Assembly (NCBI GenBank): GCA_034401795.1
Contig: CM067366.1
Location: forward strand, 78,483,470 to 78,547,469
Reading direction: 5' to 3'
Length of the DNA stretch: 64,000 bases
Origin: Chaetoderma sp. LZ-2023a
Taxonomy: Eukaryota; Mollusca; Caudofoveata; Chaetodermatida; Chaetodermatidae
Shown piece by piece: positions 9,906 to 19,641 of the stretch (positions within the stretch are counted from its first letter, which is position 1; every line of letters starts with the position of its first letter). Under the pieces are notes generated by a model. It was given only the letters and a program-made list of their open reading frames with translations, was not told the origin of the DNA and searched no databases. The position numbers and the translations under genes are program-made.

Positions 9906-10669
9906 TCATCAGAACGCTGAGGAACTTCATCCGCGGTCTCCGCTACTTCGTCAGATGCTTGAGGACATTCGTCAGAAGCTACTTCATCAGAAGCTTCTTC
10001 GGCAGTTATGGCAGAAGCTACTTCGTCAGAAGCTACTTCGGCAGTTTTGGCAGAAGCCTGTGGCTTCTTCTTCTTCTCCTGAAGCTTACGAAGCTTCTCC
10101 TTAAGATGATACTTTCGCTGAAACTCTTCCCACTGAGGGTCCTTCTCTGGGATTTCCAGAAAGGCTTCCAGATCACTGTACAATTTCTCGCGCCCTTTTT
10201 CGTTGGAGCTGTGCTCAACAGCCTTCTTGCGGCCATCAGTGACCCCCTCCTGAGTACCTTCTGCATGACCGGTGGCGTGGCTCTGTGCTACAGCGGCACT
10301 GACCTCCTCCATGAGGGCGTTATTTGCTTCAGATTGGAGTCTATCCAGCATCTCTCGTTCTTCCTGGCTATGGAGGCTATGGAGGCTAAATATGGCAGCC
10401 CATTTCCCGACCGTTAGTAGATCTATGGGGTCGACCCTCGCCCTTTGGAGAGCTAGAATAACAGGACTGTTGGTTTGGGACACAGGTGGTAGGCTGAGTG
10501 TCTTGCCCTGGGTGCTGTCAAACTTCTGGTAGAGTATCTGAGTCAGGAGTTCTTTTGACTCATCGTGTATACTGGGTCGAATGACCATCAGGCAGTCCTT
10601 CCGAGGATCAGTGCGGTGCGATGTCGCGGGTTCAATGGCCCCATCTGGATGTTGCACATACTGCAGCAT
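9902..10669 (-). CDS. Open 255-codon coiled-coil ORF of the Polinton remnant
   Basis: The minus-strand ORF (MLQYVQHPDGAIEPATSH...) has an N-terminal mixed domain, a helical middle with Gln/Glu/Ala-rich segments, a Lys/Arg-rich coiled coil (about residues 165-200) and an acidic repetitive tail built from ASDEVAS-like units. Open sequence continues upstream in the same frame to about 10750 without an obvious ATG (for example LLENFTKHGRQLK), so the true start may have been lost. Polintons often encode one or more lysine-rich helical proteins of unknown function on the opposite strand, which fits. No enzymatic motif was seen. Confidence 0.5.
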   Translation of the reverse strand: MLQYVQHPDGAIEPATSHRTDPRKDCLMVIRPSIHDESKELLTQILYQKFDSTQGKTLSLPPVSQTNSPVILALQRARVDPIDLLTVGKWAAIFSLHSLHSQEEREMLDRLQSEANNALMEEVSAAVAQSHATGHAEGTQEGVTDGRKKAVEHSSNEKGREKLYSDLEAFLEIPEKDPQWEEFQRKYHLKEKLRKLQEKKKKPQASAKTAEVASDEVASAITAEEASDEVASDECPQASDEVAETADEVPQRSDE

Positions 10670-10759
10670 ATTTAAGGTCTGGGTATATAGAGGTTTTAAT
10701 TGCCTGCCATGTTTGGTAAAGTTCTCCAGCAGATTGTCTATAGGCAGCAGGACAAGTCG

Positions 10760-11240
10760 GCATGACAGTCACAGCCACCGCGTGCACTGTCCCACTATCC
10801 TACTTCGTGACATCAACATTATCCATGAGCGAGCCAAGGTCACCCCTCCGTCTGATGCAGAGATACTGCCCGCAAAAAACGAAGGAGCGCCAGCTCATAG
10901 TACAAAAGAACTCCTGGTCAAGTCCCTTAACTTCTGAGGGTTAATCGATATACTACCATTCAGTGAGGATCCAGCAGAGACTAGATGCCGTAACTTCCGA
11001 GGGTTACTCGATAAACTACCGTTCAGTGAGGATCCAGCAGAGACTAGACGCCGGTGTACGGAGGTGTTTGAGGAGGTCTTCAGTGATAGTCGAATGAATG
11101 ACGGACGTCTGTTCACCTGTTTAGAGTTCGCCCAGGCCATGCGTGACAGGACGGGAGTGGACGTCAGTGATAAAATCACCCCGGCCATGCGTGACAGGAT
11201 GGGAGTGGACGTCAGTGATGAAATCTGGGAGTTCCGTCTT
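10760..11240 (+). pseudogene. Scrambled Polinton coding region with local tandem duplications
   Basis: Short plus-strand frames (10762-10944, 11064-11246) are joined by duplicated blocks. About 57 bp ending AGGATCCAGCAGAGACTAGA is repeated at about 10929-10985 and 10986-11043. About 45 bp containing GCCATGCGTGACAGGA is repeated at about 11135-11180 and 11181-11225. The predicted peptides share no domain I recognise. The tandem copies probably arose after the gene stopped working. Confidence 0.5.
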
Positions 11241-12214
11241 TCCTGAGGAACTCTACTATCAGCCTGGTGGATATTACTGTGAGCCCACTCAACTACTCGA
11301 GGCTGCACGTCACAAGGGCTACAACGTCACATTGGAGACAGTTAGCCAGTGGCTCAGCCACCAGGCGATGTAGCAGATATACAGACCTCGTCCATTGCAC
11401 ATCAGGCTTGCCCATTTCGAGGAAACTGTCCTGAACAGAGTTCACCAGGCAGATGTTCTATTCCTTCCCCATGACTCGGTTGGCCGTAAGACCTACAGGT
11501 ATGCCCTCACCATCGTCGATGTCGCCAGCATGTACAAGGCGGCAGTTCCACTCACAGACAAGTCAGGTGGCCAAGGCATTCCAGGGTGTCTACGAGGCTT
11601 CGGAAAATCCCCTCCAGTGGCCGGAATTGTTGCAGATGAATATGGGTAAGGAGTTCAGAGTGGAGACTGCAGCCCTCATGCGGAAACACGGTGTGGCCGT
11701 TAGGCGAGGCGAGGTAGGGCATCACCGTGCCCAGGCTATCGTTGAGTGGTAGAATTGGACACTGGCAGAGAGACTGTTCCCACACCAATACGCCCAGGAA
11801 ATGGCCGCGCTGAGTGAACATTCTAGAGTATGGGTGAGAGGGCTGCCTGCTGTGGTGGAGAGATCCAATGCCGGGGTTACTAGGCTAATCGGGAAAAAGC
11901 CGGTAGAGGCTATCAGACACTCTGCTGGTTACAGCTCTAGAGGAGCGAACAAGGGAGAGGAGTGCCTACCACCTGATGCTCTGGTTCGGTACCTGTATGA
12001 GCCTGGTAAGCTGGAAGGCGGTCGACGGAGTGCAACACATCCTAACTGGTCGATAGATTTTCACAGGCTTGACAGGTATGGGGAGGCGGAGGGGAGGCCT
12101 ACACTGTACTACCTGGCACGCCAGCACAGAGTGCCTAGGAGCCCATTTGTCATAGAAGAGCTTCAGCTAGTCCCTGCAGACACACAGCTACCACCCCCTA
12201 GGGTGCTAACATGA
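11241..12214 (+). pseudogene. Decayed Polinton (retroviral-like, rve) integrase
   Basis: The sequence reads as an N-terminal zinc-binding/HTH-like part (LYYQPGGYYCEPTQL..., about 11250-11370), a catalytic core (HQADVLFLPHD near 11440; AQAIVEW near 11735) and a C-terminal domain to 12214 (LYYLARQHRVPRSPFVIEE). The family inserts Polinton DNA and resembles retroviral integrases. Defects are TAG at 11371-11373, a frameshift near 11575 and TAG at 11750-11752. The position expected to hold the second catalytic Asp reads MNMGKEF, with Asn instead of Asp. The first Asp and the final Glu are recognisable. It is the strongest evidence that 6205-12214 is Polinton-derived. Confidence 0.85.
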
Positions 12215-12229
12215 TACTCGAGGGGCTCT

Positions 12230-13500
12230 GACGATGTACATTTTTTATTGCTGTTTCTATTGCTGTGTATTGCTATATTACTGTGAGTACTGAGTAATTT
12301 AAAGATATTTATATTGATATTCTTGTATTGCCTGCCCTTAAATATTAAATATTATCATGTTACTAATCATTAGTACCAACCACATTTCTCTTATTTCAGC
12401 TTTGTAAATTAAGCCCTCTTTGATTGGAAAAATATATATATATATAGACAGACAGACTAGCTGACAAACCTACCACTTGTAGAGTGTGCGCCTGGTAGCA
12501 TTTTTGTATTGATTGACTGTCTGGCTGCTTTAGAGTTTGATTGATTGATTGATTGATTGATTGTCTGATTGATTGATTGTCTGATCTAATTGGTTGCTTG
12601 ATCTGATTGGTTGCTTGATCTGATTGATTGCTTGAGTCTTACTTGATTTGACAGGTTGCTTGATTTGATTGTTTGTTTGAGTTGATTGCTTGCATGACTT
12701 GTTATTTGACCTGATTGGTTGCGTGATTTGATCTGATTGGTTGCGTGATTCATTGCTTGAATTGATTGGTTGCATGATGTGTTGCTTGAATTGATTGGTT
12801 GCGTGATTTGTTGCTTGAATTGATTGGTTGCGTGATTGGTTGCTTGAATTGATTGGGAGCGACAGGTTGATTGAGATTGATTGAAATTGATTGAGATTGA
12901 TTGAGATTGATTGAGATTGATTAAGATTGATTAAGGATTGATGGAGATTGATTAAGATTGATTAAGATTAATCGAGATTGATCGAGATTGATTAAGATTA
13001 ATTAAAATTGATTAAGATTGATTGACTGGGATTTGCTTGATTGATTGGGGGCTTGAGTTGTCACTTGATTTGATTGGTTGTTTCATTTGATTGGTTGTTT
13101 TATTTGATTGTCTGCGTGACTTGTTGTTTGATTGGTTATGTGATTTGTTGCTTGAATTGATTGGTTACGTGATTGATTGTTTGATCTGATTGGTTGCGCG
13201 ATTGATTTTTTAATTTGATTGATTGCGTGGTTTGTTGTTTAAACTGATTGGTAGCGTGATTGGTTGCTTGAATTGAATGGTTGTGTGATTGATTGGTTGT
13301 TTGAATTGATTTGTTGCGTGACTGGTTACTTGAATTGATTAAGTGCTTGATTGGTTGTTTACCTAGTTGCTAGCTTGATTGCTTGTCTTATTTGACTGAT
13401 GGTTTGACTGGTTGTTTGATTCGTTGTGTGATCTGATTGCGTGCTTAATTTGATTAGGTTTTGATTTGTGATTGATTGATTGGTTGCTTGTCTGTTCGAT
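12230..13500. repeat. AT-rich spacer and TTGATTGA-rich low-complexity tract
   Basis: After the integrase come about 250 AT-rich bases with a short (TA)n run. From about 12530 to 13500 the plus strand consists of irregular TTGA/TTGATTGG/TTGCTTGA units, including a GATTGAGATTGA stretch (12860-13020). It is a degenerate tetranucleotide-derived minisatellite. Short ORFs on either strand here reflect composition only. The PLE coding region begins at its right edge. Confidence 0.85.
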
Positions 13501-13523
13501 TGGTTGATTGCCAGGGCATTATC

Positions 13524-14525
13524 ATGGCTAGACAGAGCAGGGGAGGGAGAAAGGATGGCAATGAATCGGATTCACGCCACCAATCTTCTGCCCATGCTCG
13601 CCTAGTCAATGTATACTATATGGTAATACAATGCTTCCATCACCTTGGTGTGTTGGGCAAGCACATGGAGGCAGAGACACTGCCAAACTGCTTAGGCAAG
13701 AAGCTAAAAGAACTAAACAAGTTCTGCAAACCAGCCATGCCAAATGGAGATGTCCACTTTAACATTTGTAATGCTAATTTTGGTTGGGCTAAATCCATAG
13801 TACAGACTCTAATCAATCATTACAATTGCCAACTTGGCTGTATCAGATCCGAAATTATATCAGCCCAGGATCATTCCCACCTAGACGTTGGCCGTGCCAA
13901 GTCAACCGCCATTCGCTGGGCAAAAAACAATCATGGAAAAAGGCTTCATGATAAGGCTATTGCAGCCTTTTATGACTTTATCAGACCCATTGATCCTCAT
14001 CTTTTCCCTGCTGCCGTCAACAGAAATGCTACTCCAGTTCGTAAAACACCAGCCGAAACATCAGATTTTGTAACACCCTCTCAGGCTAAAAAGCGGGTAC
14101 GGTCACCTGCTGAGACCTCAACTCCAATCAAACGTACAGATACCAGGTGTTCTCCAGGCAGTGTCCGATCTACATCCTGTGATGGCAACATGTACTCACC
14201 AATTAACCCATTGCTAATCCCATTACCTGAGTCACCACCACCCGCCGAAACCTCGGCACCAATCGTACGCATAGATATCAGGCCTTCACCAGTCGGTGTC
14301 CAATCTACATCCGGTAATGACGAGATTCAGTCACAAATTGATCCAGCATCAATCCCTTTACCTGACTCGCCACCGCCTTCTGCACCATCATTCTCACCTG
14401 ATGATTTTCCCCCGCTTCCACAGAGGGTAGCTAAATCTGATCGGATATTAATGGAGAACAAGCTGGGCCTCACAACCCACACTACTCCAAAAGTACCGCA
14501 ACCACGGTTCACACCATCTCCTTAG
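13524..14525 (+). CDS. Gag-like ORF of the Penelope-like element
   Basis: The ATG at 13524 (MARQSRGGRKDG) is the most plausible start. An upstream in-frame start at 13476 lies in the TTGA repeat. Residues about 20-150 form a folded-looking region with conserved-looking W, C and H residues (LGKKLKELNKFCKPAMPNGD, NANFGWAKSIV). The rest is Ser/Pro-rich and disordered, with a twice-repeated segment (PAETS.PI.R.D.R.SP..V.STS). The stop at 14523 is probably a mutation, because the frame continues open directly into the SGNH domain. I infer a nucleic-acid-binding or structural role. No zinc knuckle is visible. Confidence 0.6.
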   Translation: MARQSRGGRKDGNESDSRHQSSAHARLVNVYYMVIQCFHHLGVLGKHMEAETLPNCLGKKLKELNKFCKPAMPNGDVHFNICNANFGWAKSIVQTLINHYNCQLGCIRSEIISAQDHSHLDVGRAKSTAIRWAKNNHGKRLHDKAIAAFYDFIRPIDPHLFPAAVNRNATPVRKTPAETSDFVTPSQAKKRVRSPAETSTPIKRTDTRCSPGSVRSTSCDGNMYSPINPLLIPLPESPPPAETSAPIVRIDIRPSPVGVQSTSGNDEIQSQIDPASIPLPDSPPPSAPSFSPDDFPPLPQRVAKSDRILMENKLGLTTHTTPKVPQPRFTPSP

Positions 14526-15118
14526 TCTAAGCCAAGAAAACCAACGAAACTAGAGCAAAATACGTTCTGGAAATTCCGGTATGAGTCATGTAACAAACCA
14601 AATTGGCAGCTCCCAACCATCAACAAAAAGATCCTGTTGCTTGGAGCATCTAACCTGAGCCGAATCAATGTGGCACCTCACCCAGAAATGCAGGTAGCTT
14701 GCTTCCCTGGGGCGTCTATCAATGATCTAAGAACGATCATTAATAGATACTCAGCGAAAGTCAAACCAGAAATGATCATCCTAAATATAGGCATAAACAA
14801 TCGAGACAACCCAATTCCAGCCCCAGAGAATCGGCTCAGGTTGTTGTTCAGCATGGTGAGGAAGAAGTTCCCTTCGGCGAGCATCCACTTCACTAAGTTA
14901 AACTTCTCAACCACTTCGACCCTGCATCAAAACGTGCACTGGAGGCAATCAATTGTGTTGCTGAATCTAGCAGGATCAAGTCCTCTGAGTCCGGCGTTAT
15001 TGTCATTCCACGCCTGCCACTCACAGAGTTCAGTGTGTGTCATGACAATATTCACTGGACTGAGAGAACTGATAATGCTATCTATGGTAATTGGCTCAAG
15101 TTCCTTAATTTAAATTGA
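14526..15118 (+). pseudogene. SGNH/GDSL-type hydrolase domain of the Penelope-like element
   Basis: In frame with the preceding gag-like ORF lies ILLLGASNLSRI, which corresponds to the GDS nucleophile block with Ser. NIGINNRDN follows as the G-x-N-D-like block. After a frameshift near 14910 comes DNIHWT, a D-x-x-H catalytic block. SGNH hydrolases act as esterases or lipases. Such domains are known as passengers in several retroelement groups (for example some CR1 ORF1 proteins and Ngaro-type elements). Here the domain sits directly before a Penelope-type RT. The final TGA is at 15116-15118. Confidence 0.6.
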
Positions 15119-16886
15119 ATGAAGGTCAGGGTAGCATCCACCCAGAACTGGAACTGGGACTGGGTAGAAATATTGTAAACTTAACCGGCTCCGCATTAGG
15201 TGAAGCAGAACAGTCACTGCTTGATTTTGGCTTGACCTTTGTCCCAACACCAAAACCTAAAACAGGTTTGGATGCAGATTTAGATAATGGCTTTACTGAA
15301 ACTGCTGAATTTGGTCACCGAGTGAAATTGGCAGATTTTTTTCGAAACTCCAATAGTAATATTCCACCATTCATTGAAAAAACCGGCTGGGCTCCAAACT
15401 TAAAATGTGTTGGCCCAGCAATCGGTGAAAGTATAAAACTTTACTCAGAATGTATTCAAAATACTACATTTCCAAACGATCAGCAAAATTTATCCTATGA
15501 GCAACGCCAGGCCCTATTAGATTTATCTAGAAAGAATGAAATTGTCATCAAACCTGCGGATAAAGGATTGGCTACTGTAATAATGGATAAAGACAACTAC
15601 ATCAAAGAAGCGCATAGACAGCTTAGTAATCCGAAGCATTACCGAAAACTAAATGGACCACTTTGGCAAAATAACTGTAGCAAATTCAACGAAATTCTCC
15701 AAAAAATGGTTGATAACAAGAAGATAACTGAAAAGCAATTTAAATACCTGTGTGCAAAAGATGATTCGAAACTACGTACATTTTATCTTCTTCCTAAAAT
15801 CCATAAGTCTGTTGACTTATGGACCGACCCAATGACATCACCAGGGCGACCCATCATTTCAGATTGTGGTTCAGAATCATATAGGATTAGTGAATGTATC
15901 GACTACCATCTTCAGCCAATTGCAAATAGACATTTTAGCTATCTGAAAAACACTGAAGATTTCCTAGCCCAGGTCTCTAAGATCTCGGTCCATCCAAATT
16001 CATTCTTAATTACAATGGACGTCGATGCTATGTACACAAACATTGACATCGAAAAGGGTCTAAATTCAATTCGTAGAGCATTTACCGACTATCCTGACAC
16101 CAACAGGCCCGACAGAGAAATAATAGCTCTATTAGAGCTTAGTCTGAAGGGCAATGACTTTGAATTTGCTGGTGAAATTTTCCACAAATTTGTGGCTGCG
16201 CAATGGGTAAGCGTTTCAGCCCAGGTTTCGCTAACCTTTACATGGCAGAGTGGGAAAAGGAAGCACTTGAAAACTGTCCAAATCAGCCGCTCATTTACCG
16301 CAGGTACCTCGATGACATTTTCATGATCTGGCAACATAGTAAGGAAGCATTTACCGAATTCCTGGCCATTCTGAATAATCATGATCCGAATATCAAACTA
16401 AAAGCTCAAATTGACGAGATGGACGTAGATTTCCTGGATATAACTTTATACAAAGGTATAAAGTATGAAACAACTGGTTACTTAGACCACAAAGTTTATT
16501 TTAAGCCAACCGACTCGCATCAACTACTGCACAAGAAATCATTCCATCCACCGCATACTTTCAAGGGACTTGTAAAATCACAAATAATCCATTTTCATAG
16601 AAATTCGAGTGATAAGAAAAACTTTGAATCATCATGTTCGACCTTATTCAAAGCCCTCAAACCGAGAGGGTACTCTTCTCGGTTCCTGCGTAAAATAAAG
16701 TCTGAAACTTTGCATAATTTGGAAATCATTCCGGATAATGCCAGAAATTCTTGGCCTACCAAAATTTGTCATAATCGTCCAATTATTGGTGAAGGAGAAT
16801 CTCGGAAATGTGAAAAGAAAAGGTGTAAATTGGATAAATTTCTTCCTTCCCAGAGTACATTCATGAGCTTTCAAAACAAAAGCTAA
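15119..16886 (+). pseudogene. Penelope-like reverse transcriptase
   Basis: RT motifs in order are KPADKGLATVIMD near 15550, LPKIHKSVD near 15790, GRPIISD near 15845, TMDVDAMYTNI near 16015, then after a frameshift near 16195 MGKRFSPGFANLYMAEWEK and YRRYLDDIFMIW with the catalytic YLDD near 16300. The LPKIHK, GRPIISD and MDVDAMYTNI pattern is typical of PLE RTs, which relate to telomerase RT. The open frame before 15119 also reads into this protein from 15115. Apart from the frameshift the catalytic motifs look intact. Confidence 0.85.
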
Positions 16887-17423
16887 TTTCAAATTCAGTC
16901 GAAATTAGATTGCGATTCTGAAAATGTCATTTACTTAATTTCATGCAAATTGTGTCAAAAGCAGTGTGTTGGCGGAACGAAAAATCCATTAAGATGCCGA
17001 GCAACTAGGCACCTTTTAGATATTAGACTAGAGGAAGACACACATGTGGCTGAACATTTTAATCTTCCTGACCATTTAGTCACTCGGGACTTTGAAATTA
17101 TCCCTATCGAACAGCTACCTCTTTCAGACACAACAGAGGAAACTGATAGACAAAGAAAGCTAAGAGAATCATTTTGGATTAAAGAACTCGAAACACAATG
17201 GCCAAGGGGCATAAATTCGGACCCAGGCCTCTCGGATCAACGTGAGATTATCCTATTTACTCTCACATACAATCGGAAAAATGTTGAAATAGCGAAAATC
17301 CTAAAGGATGAGTATCACAAATTACAGGACAATTTAAAACAACCATTCAACAAGCATCCGGTAATTGCATTTAAGAAAAATCCTAATCTACGCGACATCT
17401 TGGTAAAAGCGAAACTCAAATAA
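16887..17423 (+). CDS. GIY-YIG endonuclease domain of the Penelope-like element
   Basis: The sequence continues in the RT frame after one stop (TAA 16884-16886). A VIYLISC segment is followed by a CxxC pair (C-K-L-C), then QCVGGTKNPLRCRATRHLLD and HVAEHFNLPDH. This is the usual layout of the PLE GIY-YIG nuclease: a VIYLI strand in place of GIY, VGGT in place of YIG, a catalytic Arg, and HFN. An open tail of about 80 residues follows and ends at TAA 17421-17423. The enzyme nicks target DNA for retrotransposition. Confidence 0.8.
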   Translation, partial: FQIQSKLDCDSENVIYLISCKLCQKQCVGGTKNPLRCRATRHLLDIRLEEDTHVAEHFNLPDHLVTRDFEIIPIEQLPLSDTTEETDRQRKLRESFWIKELETQWPRGINSDPGLSDQREIILFTLTYNRKNVEIAKILKDEYHKLQDNLKQPFNKHPVIAFKKNPNLRDILVKAKLK

Positions 17424-17604
17424 GTGTTCAAAACATCAATCAATGATTTATCATTGTATACTAATCAGGCCATATGGCATCTCTTAAACAAAATTGACAA
17501 TCTCAGGTGATAAAATAAGCAAAAATATTTTCAATTTTTTCAATTTTGAAAATTCTGAGCCGGTGTGTTTACAATATTACATACATACGTACGTACATAC
17601 ATAT

Positions 17605-18620
17605 CCGCTTCTGCTGGTTAGGCTAGTAAGCCTGTAACAGATTTTCACTTTCTTCTTGAGCCTGGGTTTCATTAACCTGTTTAACTGATTGAGTGCGGAT
17701 GGGTGATATCGGGAACTGAATTGATCCGTGTATGGCATTATTGTCGGTGACACTCTCCTTGGCTCAAATCATAAAAAGTACATCAATTCACTGCCTCACT
17801 GGAGTTTACATCACTCTTGAAAACACACGATGCACTACTGAGATTGCATCTGTAGACCAGGTAGTGGATATCTAAAAGCAGTAACTTTATTTTAGGGTTT
17901 ATTATTATTTTTGAGAATGTTTTATTTCAGTGAATGTCTGCTAGTTACGAAATTAACTAAATTTGTTGATAAAATGCCTAGTCTTATACTAAATTGTCGA
18001 AAATGTGCTTACACCTCGAAAACCCATTATCCGATGATCTACATATTTGGAGGTTTGCCTGAAGGGAACTGCGAGAGGCGGAATTTACATAACAAGAAGA
18101 ATATTTACTTGCCAACTTGTTTTGTTTAAACCTGTCGTAGTCTTCGAATAACTATAGTAACAGAAATTGCGACAGTACTACATTATTTAATGACGTATTG
18201 AGTGACACTAAATCATCAACATATCTTGCGTAAGTATTTTTTTTACTTATTATATTTGAGTAACCAGTATTCGTTAGTAAAATCAATTAGGCTACATAGT
18301 AATAGTTTATTAGTTACATAGTTACATGGTCCTCTTCTGCTTGTTAGGCTATATAGCCTGTAGCATGTCTTCACTGTCTTCATTTTCCTCTTACATAGTC
18401 CTCTTCCGCTGTGTAGGTTAAACAGCCTGTAGGGTATGTAGCAGTTCTTCACTGTCTTCTTCATCACAAGAAGTTTGAACCTGTTGAACTGATTGGGTGC
18501 TGACGGGTTTGATCGGGAACTGAATTTCATATGTGCTGCTGCCATAGTACTTGTCAAGTCTTCCCTTGACACTCAGAAACTGACTGAAACAAAAGCCAGT
18601 TAAAACACATGTAAATAGTT
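17605..18620 (-). repeat. Repeated C-terminal fragments of an unidentified ORF
   Basis: On the minus strand 18418-18600 encodes a peptide with FPIKPVSTQSVQQVQ followed by an acidic stretch (CDEEDSEELL). A diverged second copy at about 17605-17770 encodes FPISPIRTQSVKQVN plus QEESENLL. A third partial copy, covering only the 3' end, is at about 18330-18400. The longer frame runs up to 18765. I do not recognise the protein. The copies point to local duplication of one 3' exon or of an element's 3' end. The gaps between copies (17780-18320) hold no supported gene. Confidence 0.5.
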
Positions 18621-18659
18621 CTTGTTCACCATCGTGACCATGCACTTCTATTTGTATAT

Positions 18660-19330
18660 ACACTGACAGTGATAATTTATTAAATAAAAGACAGGAGCTT
18701 GAACTTCTAGCAAATGAAATCCAGCCAGCCGTGATCTGCATAACAGAGGCATTTCCAAAGTACACACAGACAGCTATTAAACACAGTGAACTGCAGTTGA
18801 AAAATTATGACTTATTTACAAACACCAGGCCTTTGCGAGGAGTAATTGTTTACACACACAAGTTCCTTAGTGTTCAACCATGTGACTCGTTTAATAATTA
18901 TGACTTTAATGAATCTGTTTGGTGCCACTGGACAACGGGTACTAATGAGAAGGTCCTACTAGGATGCATGTATCGGAGCCCGAGCTCCAACAGTAGCAAC
19001 GAAAACCTAATCAGCCTCTTGAATAATACGGACAAGGAAAATGCAATGCATTGTTTGATTGTCAGAGACCTTAACTACCCTAACATAAACTGGGATACAG
19101 GCACCTCAACTGATCAGACCGGCCAATGCTTTGTAGACGTTCGCCATGATAATCTCCTATAGCAATTTGTTCACAAACGCACTAGGCATCGGGAACTTCA
19201 AAAAGAAAACATCCTAGACTTAGTTATTACAAATAATGCCAATGTAATTATCGACATTTCACATGAAGCCCCTCTTGGCGAGAGTGACCATGGCACGCTA
19301 GAGTTACATCTACACCCTAACCTAATCAGC
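18660..19330 (+). pseudogene. CR1/L2-like LINE endonuclease fragment
   Basis: The frame reads like an apurinic-type endonuclease: PAVICITEAFP near 18725 (catalytic E), LLGCMYRSPSS near 18960, RDLNYPNINWD near 19070 and ESDHGTLEL near 19280 (SDH motif). One stop lies at 19160-19162, after which the same frame continues to the SDH motif. The RT part is missing, so this is a truncated LINE copy. Confidence 0.75.
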
Positions 19331-19335
19331 AGTAG

Positions 19336-19515
19336 TAGGGTCGGGGTCAAAATGATACCACCTCCCTCAACTGGCCACCATTCGGCGATCCGTGGCCCCC
19401 ACCGCCCTCTCAATCCCTGGGGCATAGGTTGTTGAGAAGGGGGCCACCACGGATCGCTGAACGGCTGCCAGGGCGGTAGTATCATTCAGACACTACTACT
19501 ACCAGGGTCTGAACG
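19336..19515. repeat. Imperfect fold-back at the end of the LINE fragment
   Basis: GTAGTAGGGTC... and a later ...ACTACTACTACC are the outer ends of arms of about 80 bp. Both arms contain GATAC(C/T)ACC, GCGATCCGTGG and GCCCCC-type segments in inverted order, around a short GGGGCATAGG centre near 19428. No coding function was found. Confidence 0.6.
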
Positions 19516-19641
19516 CCCATTTAGAGACAAGCCTCCACAGTGATATACACCACTGATCGCCATCAACTACAGGGCCGGCCTCTCTCTCTTCTGTGTGGGC
19601 TCAGACAAACACGTAGTCTCTGCCAGAGTCGCATCGGCATG

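Larger units (their letters stand above)
13500..17423 (+). mobile_element. Penelope-like retroelement with gag-like and SGNH modules
   Basis: Coding order on the plus strand is a gag-like N-terminal region, an SGNH/GDSL-type hydrolase, a reverse transcriptase with Penelope-type motifs, and a C-terminal GIY-YIG endonuclease. Most parts share related frames. The breaks are TAG 14523-14525, a frameshift near 14910, TGA 15116-15118 with a frame change, a frameshift near 16195 and TAA 16884-16886. Removing these few lesions would give one or two long proteins, so the copy is fairly young but inactive. The element ends are not obvious. Lower-complexity sequence lies upstream, and a short AT-rich stretch to about 17560 may be the 3' UTR. 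Confidence 0.8.

Noticed and set aside
9664..10104. Whole 146-codon plus-strand ORF as a gene
   Set aside because: Its second half is the antisense of the repetitive acidic tail of the opposite-strand ORF. Only the first 80 codons are mentioned, as a weak NTPase-like fragment.
12530..12775. 81-codon minus-strand ORF rich in Asn/Gln/Ser
   Set aside because: It is a direct translation of the TTGATTGA low-complexity tract.
17911..18129. 72-codon ORF as a gene
   Set aside because: No domain, no conservation evidence and AT-rich surroundings; a chance ORF is likely.
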